Assembly (NCBI GenBank): GCA_943372645.1
Contig: CALRZN010000004.1
Span: forward strand, 1-64,000
DNA length: 64,000 bases
Direction of reading: 5' to 3'
DNA from: VBWE01 sp943372645
GTDB lineage: Bacteria; Bacteroidota; Bacteroidia; Palsa-965
Shown here: piece after piece, positions 1 through 9,300 of the stretch
Position numbering within the stretch: the first letter of the stretch is position 1
Layout of the letters: each line of letters begins with the position of its first letter
Notes under the pieces: generated by a model
The model's database searches: none
What the model was told of the DNA's origin: nothing
The model's input: only the letters and a program-made list of their open reading frames with translations
Program-made: the position numbers and the translations under genes

Positions 1-3000
1 GGGTTCATCAACTTAAGCTGGTTTACCTGCCGTGTACTCAATTCCTCTCCACCTACAATCGCAACCTTAACCGAAGTCGTGCTGCTGCCCAAATACTCCA
101 GCAGGCTGATGTGCGAAGGGGTAAGCTTAACGCTGTCGATACCGCTGTCATGGAGTAACATGTGACGGAAGATCGAGGGAAGATCTTCCTGCTGGCCATA
201 AATGTATAACGTGCAACCACGTGTAAGGGAACAAAAAATGCTTGTTACCGTAAGATCAAATGACAGCGAAGTGTACAGCCCGAAGTGTCCTTCTTCAGGA
301 GATGAGAAATAATATTCGTTGCACCAGCTGATGTAATTGCTCAGGCTCTTATGCCCGACACAGCACCCCTTCGGAGAACCCGTGGAGCCGGATGTATAAA
401 TAACATAAGCAAGAGTGTCAGGAGACGGTGATGGAATATGCCCCCGATACTCCCGGAGTCCTATCGTGTCGATAAAGCAGTATCGTATATCTCCGGGCCA
501 TTCTTTAACAACTGAAGAAGCAGTTATTACAAGGCTTGCACCGGAATCTGCGATGATATTTCTATTACGTTTATCAGAATGATTCGTATCGAGAGGAAGA
601 TATGCAGCGCCAGTCTTCAGGATCGCGAGCATGCTGATCACCATCCACTCCGATCTGTCTAACATTATACCAACAAGATCACCTTTGCCCGTTCCATAAG
701 TCGATTGCATATACTGCGCCAAGCCATGGGCTCTTGCATACAACTCACCATAGCTCATCTCCATGCCCGCGGTCCGGATCGCGATTTTGTCCGGATGCTT
801 CAACGCCTGCGATTCGAACATCTCCGTCACAGTGATATCCGGGAAGGAACGGTAGGTCTTATTGAATCCATTCACTATCAATTCCCTTTCGCTGCTGTTG
901 AGCATATTGATATTCTTCAGCGGCAGCTCGCCCGAGGGCAGCACTTCATCGGCCAGACTGGTGAAATGACGGATCATGCCCGATATTTTTTCTTTACTGA
1001 ACAGCGCTGTCCGATACTCAATATCGATGTTTATACTTCCGTCTCTTTCGCTGAAAATAAAAGTGAGATCGAATTTGCTTGTCTTCCTTGCAAGCTTCAA
1101 AGGTTCAATCGCTATGCCGGACATCCGCCCCCCGGCTATTTCAAGCTCCTTGTCCTCCATTACTACCATCACATTGAATAAAGGACCTTCTCCGGATCTG
1201 GCACGCTCTAATTCCTCTATTATTTTGTCGAATGGGTACTCCTGCCTGTCGAATCCCGCAAGCATGACCTCATGCACCGCCACGAGTAACTGCCTGAACG
1301 AACAGGAAAAATCGAAGGTCGTTCTGAGCGCCAGCGTATTTACATAAAGTCCTACCTGATTGGCAAGGGCACTATGCTCCCTTCCTGAAACCGGCATCCC
1401 CAGAACAATATCGGTTTGGCCAGTGTACTTCGAAAGCAGGGTATTAACCAAAGCCGTGAGGCCACAAAAAAGCGTCGTTCCGCTGCTTCGGCAAAGCGAT
1501 TTAAATGCTGTGCTTACCGAAGAAGAAAGAGAAAATGTAATCACTTCGCCCTGGGATGATTCAGCGGATGATTTGTGATTATCTGTTGGAAGATGGAGCC
1601 CGGGCGCATCCCGGAGATGCTCAATCCAGTATTCCCCATGATCATTTATTTTTTCCTGCACCTGTTGGTTTTGCCATGCTGCGAAGTCCTTATATTGGAT
1701 CGGTAGCTCAGGCAAACCGGCTGTACGCCCTTCCGTTCCGGCTTCATAAAAAGCGACCAGATCCTTGAATATTACCCCCACAGACCAGCCGTCTGCAACA
1801 ATGTGATGCACCGTAAAAACAAGTATATGCTCGCTGTGCCCTACGCGCAGGAGCTTCACACGCAGCAGAGGCCCGACAGACAGATCAAACGGTTTCTGAG
1901 CTTCTTCGTTTACTTTCAACAGGGCCTCTTTTAAGGCATCGTTCTTTTCCTCCAGGTCTATCAATTCCAGGCGGGTGCCGGTGCCATCGGCAGCGCGTAT
2001 TTTTTGCATGGGCCTGCCATTGTTCATGCAGAAAACCGTACGCAATGCTTCATGTCTTTTTACAACGGAATCAAGGGCGCTTTGCAGTTGATTTATGTTC
2101 AATTCGCCGCTCAGAACAAAAGCACCACACATATTATATGCGGTCTGTGCTTCTCCGACCTGTTGAAGCAGCCAGAGCCTTTTTTGTGATCGGGATATTT
2201 CGTAAAACTCAGATTCAGCTACAACCGGAATAGCCGAATGCTCTTTTTGCATGGACGAGATCTCGACTGCCAACGTTTCGATCGTTTCACATGTGAACAC
2301 CTGCCGCAGCTCCAGTTTTATCCCGAGTTCACTGTGGATACGAGAGATCAGCTGTGTTGCTTTAAGACTATGACCTCCTATATCGAAGAACACATCATCA
2401 ATGCTTATGTCTTTACGTCCAAGCAGCGCAGTCCATATTTGATAAAGCCTTTGCTCCATATCGGTACGCGGCAATAACAGCTTGCGCTTTTGCATTGCAT
2501 CAACACTTCCGGGATCGGGAAGTTTCGTTTTATCTACTTTCCCATTCCGGTTTAGCGGTATGCTTTTTACCTGAATAAAGTAAGTGGGGATCATGTACAC
2601 AGGCAGCGTTGCACCAAGCTGGTTCTTAAGCTGGCTGATATCAATTTCCATATCCGCGACAAAGTAGGCAGCCAATAAATTGGTATCACCTGCTTTCCTT
2701 ACATCTATAAATACTTCCTGAACCGAATGATAACCCAGGATAACCTCACGTATCTCTCCTGTTTCAATACGGAAGCCGCGAATTTTCACCTGGTGATCTC
2801 TTCGCCCGGCAAAAACTATATTTCCGTCAGCGTGCCACTTGCAAATGTCTCCTGTTTTATAGAGTTTGCTGCCAGCTACAAAGGGATGATCGGTAAAGCT
2901 CGCGGCTGTTTGTTCAGGGGCGTTCAGGTATCCATCAGCCAGGCCCACACCGGCAACACAAAGCTCACCCAGGCACCCTGCAGGCTGAAGTTTAAAATAC

Positions 3001-4703
3001 CTGTCAAATATCAGGCATTGCGTATTACTTATCGGGGCTCCGATAGGAACCGTAGTTCCATACTGGAGATCATCTATCGGGAAATATGTAGAGAACGTAG
3101 TATTCTCCGTTGGACCATAAACATGAATGAGCTTGCCCGGGCCATTTGCTTTGATAAATTCATTCACATGGCGAACCGATACGGCCTCGCCACCGAATAG
3201 AACTTTTCTCAACTTCCCGAAGCAGGAAACGTTTGTATCTGTAACAACATTGAAAAAAGCAGTCGTAATAAAAAGTATATCGATTTTATTTTGCAGCAGG
3301 AGATCGGAGAAGCCTGCGGGATCGAGAAAAACATCTTTAACGGTAAGCACCAGGGTTCCACCGTTCAGCAGTGCTCCCCATATATCAAAGGTCGATCCGT
3401 CAAAGGCATAGTTCGAAAGCCCCAGCAATCGCTCTCCTGCGGAGATGGAAATATAATTCGCATTCTTTACGAGGCGGATTACACCGCCATGATTTACACG
3501 AACTCCCTTTGGCCTGCCGGTTGACCCGGAAGTATACATTACATAAAGGGGCGTATCCATGCCTGCTTCCGCATGAGGCCATGCAAAGTCTTCCGTTTCA
3601 TTGGTATCTAAGTCGACCGTGATGAATGGTATCCCGAACAGGATTACCTTTTCAAGATGATCGGAATGCAGCAGAATCACCTTCGCTGAAGTATCTTCCA
3701 GCATGAACTGGAGCCGTTCTGCAGGAAGAGCCGGATCGAGCGGCACATAGATGCCGCCAGCTTTGATTACAGCAAGAAATGCGATCACGCTGAGCTCGTT
3801 GTAACCTGTCAGCACAGCTACATGATCACCGCTCTTAATACTATGTTTTTGGGCAAGATGGTAAGCCATGCTACTTGACCGTTCGTCAAGCTCGCTGTAA
3901 GTGATTTCTGTTTCGCCCATCCGCACTGCCACTGAAGAAGGCGATGACTTCACCTGCTCCTTAAACATATCTGTAATTGACGTTGAGACCGGAAAATCGT
4001 AAGATAAAGGGCAAAAAGATGAAAGCAGTTGTGTGGTTTCTTCAGCAGTTAATACCTCAAGGTCTGATAGTAAAGTGTCCAATCCTGATGGAAGGCTCCC
4101 GAGCAAATTCCTGAAATGGCCGGGAATATGCTCAATGAGATCCGGAGATACAGCAGCCGAATTATAGCATATACTGCAGTTAAAGCTGTTATCAGTTCCT
4201 TTGCTCACCCGAAGACCGATAACAGCAGGCTCACCTTGAAGAACGTTTACCGTGTCATAAGAAAAGCTGAATTGAATAATTCCGTTTGGGTTTATACCCT
4301 GTTCTTGCAGGGCACGTTCGAGTAATACTGCATCGTATTCACGATAGAGCGAGCATTGCCGGATCTCCGCCTGACAATTTTTAATATAATCCCTGAAGGT
4401 GTCATTGGCAGATGAATTGAAGCTGCAATAAAGCGCCTCACCATCCGAACCGCCAGCGACCGGCTCCAGCGGAGGAACTGCAACGACCACGTTCGCACAG
4501 TCAAAATATTTTTGGATCAGCAGGGAATACAGGGAAAGCAGCACCGTAAACTCTGAAAGTGGTTTCCCTTTAGAAATAGAATGAAGCCCGGCACAATCCG
4601 CTTCATCAATGCCGAATGAATGATGAGCGATCGCTCCGGCGGAGCTGCCCGCTGGAACTGGCTCTGCCGTACCGAGCTTGTTCAGCCAATACTCGATCGT
4701 CAT
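1..4703 (-). CDS. Nonribosomal peptide synthetase, half-C/A/T/C/A..., cut by window edge
   Basis: This is an open frame of about 1,567 codons on the minus strand with no stop before the left edge, so the C-terminus lies outside the window. It begins with ATG at 4703, 29 bases after the hydroxylase gene ends. Domains in order: about 240 residues resembling only the C-terminal half of a condensation domain (no HHxxxDG); an A domain with core TSGSTGRPKG near residue 390; a carrier domain with GGHSLKA near residue 776; a full condensation domain with HHIVADG near residue 967; and a second A domain with TSGSTGSPKG near residue 1437. Aligned by eye to GrsA, the first A pocket reads D-G-F-F-L-G-V-T-F-K, close to codes for isoleucine and similar aliphatic residues. 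The second pocket starts D-L-T-K-I-G, the Asn/Asp type. The product is unknown. Confidence 0.95.
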   Translation of the reverse strand, partial: MTIEYWLNKLGTAEPVPAGSSAGAIAHHSFGIDEADCAGLHSISKGKPLSEFTVLLSLYSLLIQKYFDCANVVVAVPPLEPVAGGSDGEALYCSFNSSANDTFRDYIKNCQAEIRQCSLYREYDAVLLERALQEQGINPNGIIQFSFSYDTVNVLQGEPAVIGLRVSKGTDNSFNCSICYNSAAVSPDLIEHIPGHFRNLLGSLPSGLDTLLSDLEVLTAEETTQLLSSFCPLSYDFPVSTSITDMFKEQVKSSPSSVAVRMGETEITYSELDERSSSMAYHLAQKHSIKSGDHVAVLTGYNELSVIAFLAVIKAGGIYVPLDPALPAERLQFMLEDTSAKVILLHSDHLEKVILFGIPFITVDLDTNETEDFAWPHAEAGMDTPLYVMYTSGSTGRPKGVRVNHGGVIRLVKNANYISISAGERLLGLSNYAFDGSTFDIWGALLNGGTLVLTVKDVFLDPAGFSDLLLQNKIDILFITTAFFNVVTDTNVSCFGKLRKVLFGGEAVSVRHVNEFIKANGPGKLIHVYGPTENTTFSTYFPIDDLQYGTTVPIGAPISNTQCLIFDRYFKLQPAGCLGELCVAGVGLADGYLNAPEQTAASFTDHPFVAGSKLYKTGDICKWHADGNIVFAGRRDHQVKIRGFRIETGEIREVILGYHSVQEVFIDVRKAGDTNLLAAYFVADMEIDISQLKNQLGATLPVYMIPTYFIQVKSIPLNRNGKVDKTKLPDPGSVDAMQKRKLLLPRTDMEQRLYQIWTALLGRKDISIDDVFFDIGGHSLKATQLISRIHSELGIKLELRQVFTCETIETLAVEISSMQKEHSAIPVVAESEFYEISRSQKRLWLLQQVGEAQTAYNMCGAFVLSGELNINQLQSALDSVVKRHEALRTVFCMNNGRPMQKIRAADGTGTRLELIDLEEKNDALKEALLKVNEEAQKPFDLSVGPLLRVKLLRVGHSEHILVFTVHHIVADGWSVGVIFKDLVAFYEAGTEGRTAGLPELPIQYKDFAAWQNQQVQEKINDHGEYWIEHLRDAPGLHLPTDNHKSSAESSQGEVITFSLSSSVSTAFKSLCRSSGTTLFCGLTALVNTLLSKYTGQTDIVLGMPVSGREHSALANQVGLYVNTLALRTTFDFSCSFRQLLVAVHEVMLAGFDRQEYPFDKIIEELERARSGEGPLFNVMVVMEDKELEIAGGRMSGIAIEPLKLARKTSKFDLTFIFSERDGSINIDIEYRTALFSKEKISGMIRHFTSLADEVLPSGELPLKNINMLNSSERELIVNGFNKTYRSFPDITVTEMFESQALKHPDKIAIRTAGMEMSYGELYARAHGLAQYMQSTYGTGKGDLVGIMLDRSEWMVISMLAILKTGAAYLPLDTNHSDKRNRNIIADSGASLVITASSVVKEWPGDIRYCFIDTIGLREYRGHIPSPSPDTLAYVIYTSGSTGSPKGCCVGHKSLSNYISWCNEYYFSSPEEGHFGLYTSLSFDLTVTSIFCSLTRGCTLYIYGQQEDLPSIFRHMLLHDSGIDSVKLTPSHISLLEYLGSSTTSVKVAIVGGEELSTRQVNQLKLMN

Positions 4704-4732
4704 TTTTTGTTCGGGTCGTACTGTTTCCAAGG

Positions 4733-6355
4733 CTAAGAATATTGACCGGTTACCATCTCGCTCTTTCTCTGAAGAATTATCTTCTCACCGAAAAGCCGCT
4801 CTGTAATAATCCCTCGCTCTGAACAGTCATTTAACAGCTTATTCGACTGGACGATCGCATTGCATTCGGGAGTATAAATATTGGCCGATAGAAATTTAAC
4901 CCAAGGTTCCATTCCCATTGCATACACATAGGCCTCCTTGATATTGAACCTGTTCACAATATCTATCGCACGGCTGTAATCTGATCCGGCAATGCTGCGT
5001 GAAAGATCCTTGTCTCTTTGCAATTGCTCAGGGAAATAAGGACCATAAATCCAGCTCACAGGCGCCCCGTTGCATTCCATTCCCAGGAATAAGACATCTA
5101 CATCACCATAGATGTTATGGATATGCTCGTACATTCTGAACTCCAGATTCTGGGAATCAGCAAGACACAATACCTTATAGCTGTCCACCTCAACAAGGTA
5201 ACCGAGTTTGGTTCCTATATCCAGATCACCGTGCTCTCCTATAAATGGTAATGCGATAATTTTTCCGTTTTGAATGGGTAGTTCGTCCAGGTCTTCAAGC
5301 ACACATACATTATTGAAGCCCGTATGCTTAAGCAAAAACTTAAGGCTGGGGTCCTGCAACCCACCGGTACCATTGCGCGGGATTACCCAGTTCTTTACTT
5401 TATGCCGAAGCTGCAGCATCGTTTCAAGAAGTACATGATCCTGGTGATTATGTGTAATAAGCACATAATCTATTTCATCAGGAAGATCACAGTAAGTGAA
5501 CCGGGATAACTCAACGTCATATCCATAACTGATAACGGGGTCGACAAGGATGCTTATTCCTTTTGTTTCTATAAGAATGCATGCGTGCCCGAAGTATCGG
5601 GTGCGAGCCGTATCACCTGTATATCGCGAATACGGAGCAGGAGCTTTCTCGGTGAAAAAGCTCCGGAAGGTTTCTTCATCTTCAGGCTTAATACCCAGGA
5701 TGTCCCTGATTTTTTCGAATGAGCCCGGTTCCCTTACCATCTGGTAAAGGATATCTATACCAGGATGGTCAAATGGAATATTAAGATGCACAGCGTTCTC
5801 TCTTGTAACACGAGGTGTGCTGAATACGAAAGGTCTTGCATCATCATATATCTGGTATAAGAGCATGCTCTGGATCGACCTGTCATAATACTTGCTGTGA
5901 TAAAGCAAGCCCTCCTTTATGCGGTAGCTCGGATTATTATGAAGATCATATACTAATTCTACATATCCTTTTAAGATGTCAGGAACCTTGTCATATAACT
6001 TTTCCATAGTATAACCGGAAGCTTCATTAATCAGCATCTGGTCGAGCTTTTCTAAGGCAGCCGCGAAAGCGATAAGATGCGAATGGTGCTGAATCGTAGC
6101 TGATAACAGCCTCTTAATCTCGCTAACTTTTTCGCCATTAAGATCGATAAAGGGCCCTCCGAGCATTTTAGGATCCCGGCAGGCTGCAGCATGCGCCCCC
6201 GGATCACTGATGTAGCTCTTCATGATTGGTATATGGCGGTTCTTGATGTTCAGGCTGGCAGTGGCTGGCGAAATGAGATGCGCCCAGGCGTACCACTGCG
6301 CTATCAGGGGTTCCGCTACAAAGTTTGGCTTCAGGTATACGTTATCGTTTTTCAA
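4733..6355 (-). CDS. CmlA-type di-iron beta-hydroxylase with metallo-beta-lactamase fold
   Basis: A 540-residue protein with a helical N-terminal domain (about 1-245) and a metallo-beta-lactamase-fold domain (about 250-510). The metal motif THNHQDH gives H302, H304, D306 and H307. It is followed by GEHGDL (E374) and LADSQN (D400). A glutamate in the place of the usual third-metal histidine is the hallmark of CmlA, the chloramphenicol-pathway di-iron oxygenase that beta-hydroxylates an amino acid tethered to an NRPS carrier domain. As I recall the CmlA ligands (H305, H307, D309, H310, E377, D403), every one here is shifted by exactly three residues, and the length also matches. The gene sits between two NRPS genes with gaps of 11 and 29 bases, so it should act on a carrier-bound residue of this assembly line. 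Without that context it would be annotated as a generic MBL hydrolase. Confidence 0.85.
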   Translation of the reverse strand: MKNDNVYLKPNFVAEPLIAQWYAWAHLISPATASLNIKNRHIPIMKSYISDPGAHAAACRDPKMLGGPFIDLNGEKVSEIKRLLSATIQHHSHLIAFAAALEKLDQMLINEASGYTMEKLYDKVPDILKGYVELVYDLHNNPSYRIKEGLLYHSKYYDRSIQSMLLYQIYDDARPFVFSTPRVTRENAVHLNIPFDHPGIDILYQMVREPGSFEKIRDILGIKPEDEETFRSFFTEKAPAPYSRYTGDTARTRYFGHACILIETKGISILVDPVISYGYDVELSRFTYCDLPDEIDYVLITHNHQDHVLLETMLQLRHKVKNWVIPRNGTGGLQDPSLKFLLKHTGFNNVCVLEDLDELPIQNGKIIALPFIGEHGDLDIGTKLGYLVEVDSYKVLCLADSQNLEFRMYEHIHNIYGDVDVLFLGMECNGAPVSWIYGPYFPEQLQRDKDLSRSIAGSDYSRAIDIVNRFNIKEAYVYAMGMEPWVKFLSANIYTPECNAIVQSNKLLNDCSERGIITERLFGEKIILQRKSEMVTGQYS

Positions 6356-6366
6356 AGCAGTAGGTA

Positions 6367-9300
6367 TTAAATATCCAATTCAATTTCTATTTCAGCCTGG
6401 GGTTCGGCCCCGGAAGTAAGCGAATGCGACGTAACAGGCCTGTCGGGCTTATTCATCAGCTGCGCCCCCAGCCATAAAAGTGCGGATGCCATGCGCTGGA
6501 TGGTAGTACGCTCGAAAAGATCTGAACGATACTCGAACGTACACCGCACGTGCGATCCAAGATCATCGGCTACCAGCCACAGATCGTGTTTTACGGCTGA
6601 TATGCTTACGGGCAGCGGCCTCAACCTCCATCCTTCAGTCGTTAAACCGAGATCACTGCTTTCGGGATTCCACGTAAAGCCGGTATTGATGAATGCCGAG
6701 CGACCAAATTCACGGGCAAATTGAAGTTCCTCTGCAAGAAGATCAAACGGGTACAGCTGATATTGAAAAGCTTTTGCAGTATCAGCACGCATATTTTTAA
6801 GCAGCGATTCGAATGTAACATCAGGTGGAATACTGGTCATCACAGGCAGTAGATTTACGTAGAAACCGAGCTGTTGCTCGAGGTGCTTATGCTCACGCCC
6901 GAGAGCCGGAACTCCTACATGAATTTTAGCCTGTCCTGTTTCTATACGAAGCAGTATTTTAAAGATGGCCAGAAAAACAACAAAAGCAGATGTACTGTAT
7001 CGTTCGGATATCGACCGGATGTTATCGAGCAGCTGCCCCTCGACAACAAAGGTCAGTGTATCTCCCCGGGTCGAAAATCTTGCTGATGTATCGTGATCGT
7101 AAGGCAGCTGCAATGGCTGTTGGATACCGCTGAGCTTTTCAAGCCAGTATGCTTTATGAGCAGACAGCTTTCCCGATTCCAACATCTTCCTCTGCCATGC
7201 AGCGAAATCCTTATATTGAATTTCGAGCGCAGGAATGAAATGCCGGCCATTTATCACCAGTTGGTTATACAACGAGAGCAGTTCTTTTACCATCAGGTTC
7301 ACAGACCACCCATCACTTATAATATGATGAAGCGAAAAAATGATAACATGTTTATCGCTATCGAGCGCAATGCATTTTCCACGCATCAACGGGAAAAGGG
7401 ACAGGTCGAAGGGTTCCTCTGCGCTGGCTTTAATGGCGCTTTCCACCACTCCCTTCTTATCCGGTGAGCCGGAGGCATCTATGTATGCCAGGCTGAAGAT
7501 CGCTTCAGATACTGATAGCACTTTTTGAAAAGGGATGCCATCCTCGCTTACAAATATCGTCCGGAGTATTTCATGACGCTCGATAAGCATGTTTATGGCC
7601 CTGGAAAATGTCGCTTCATGAAATTTCCCTTCCCAGCTAAAAGCCCCGGTGATATTATACGCGATGCTCATTTCATGCTGCTGGCATAAAATCCAAAGTC
7701 TTCGCTGGCTATAGGAGGCCTCGTACTTATCGCTGGCAGGAGTGGGCGCTATCGGCTCGTAGGCGGTATGCGCGCGTTTGTCAACCACCGCAGCTAACGC
7801 TTCCACACTGGGATTATCAAAAATGTCACGGAGCGTTAATTTTACCTCCAGGTCGCGCATTACGCGGGTCACCACACGGGTTGCATTAAGCGAATGCCCT
7901 CCGTTACGGAAGAAATTATCATCTGTCCCGATGTCCTTACCCAGGACGCTGCAAAATATCGCGTGCAGCTTCTCCTCAACACTGTTGCCTGGCTGCTTTA
8001 TTTTGCGGCTTCCGGCAACGACAGCTTCGGATGCCTTTTCCATCGATTTCAAATCTACTTTTCCATTCGGAAGATGCATAATGGATTCCATCATCCTGAA
8101 ATCGGATGGCACCATAAAAGCCGGAAGCTTTTTCGTGCAATGGTTTGCAACATCCTCCAGGAGAAGATCGATATTCGTATAAAGCCCGCCTTTATTGAAG
8201 CGAAGCGCCGGCGGAACAACCGAGTGCGATGCAGTGTCGCGGGTCGCATAGATATTGATTATCCCTGTGTTGCGGAACAAGTCTTCCTGCTCGATATAAA
8301 TGGAGAATCCCTGCTTGCTGAGCATTTCAGCGATCTTGTCACCCCTCGAATCGATATCGTGCACTTCGATCACCACCTGGCGCACAATTGGCCAGTGACG
8401 GTCATCAATCCCCATAATCACATCTAACTCGCTCTTCTCTACATCGATTTTCAAAAGATCGATGTGCGTGATATTGTTCTCTTCAATAACATCGGAGAGT
8501 CGTCTAACCCGGCAATTGTATGCGTTCCCACTTATGCGGTCCTCGATCATGGATTCGAGCTCACTCTCGGTGAGTTGATCACTGGCGCTGTCGTTTTTTA
8601 TAAAATTCCGTACAACATCCTTTTCAACTCCTTCTATCGCATATCTTCCCGAAAGGGCGGAATTATGCTGGTAGTACACGAACTCCACTTCCTCATCTGC
8701 TGCAGATAAACCAAAGTTGAATGTGCGAACGTTAATGTCATAAAGACTTGTATTGATACTTAATGCATCGTATATAGGCTTTAACGGTTCGAAGGCGTAA
8801 AGCTGCGTGCCCGGAAAATTAAGCGCAACATATAAAGAGAACAAGCCAATGTTGGCACCCACATCGAACACCACATCGTTTTCCCTGATCGTTATTCCGT
8901 GACGGAGGTATGTATGATCCGAAAATATTTCGTTATACAACAGCTCGGCTTCTCTTTTATTGAGCGGATACACGAGCAGACCATTTGGCAGATTATAGAG
9001 CTGCTCGTACTTTCGGGGATTGCGCTTGTTCATTTTCAGCGCCTGCCCTATCGGGTATGCAACATCACTCTTTACAGTGATATAAGCCAAAAGCCGCCGC
9101 CCTTCTTCATTGCCCGTGGCTGTAATAACGACCTCGCTTATTGCGGGGTGCGAACGTATAACGGCCTCTACCTCACCGGGCTCTATTCGCTGCCCCCTTA
9201 TCTTAAGCTGACGGTCTTTTCTACCCAGGTATTGGATATTTCCGTCCGGCAGCATCCTCGCATAATCACCGGTACGATAAGCCGTAAAAGAAGGGTTGAA

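Noticed and set aside
705..3622. Several plus-strand open frames of 60-160 residues inside the NRPS region
   Set aside because: They are antisense to a continuous NRPS reading frame with all family motifs and have no recognisable sequence of their own.
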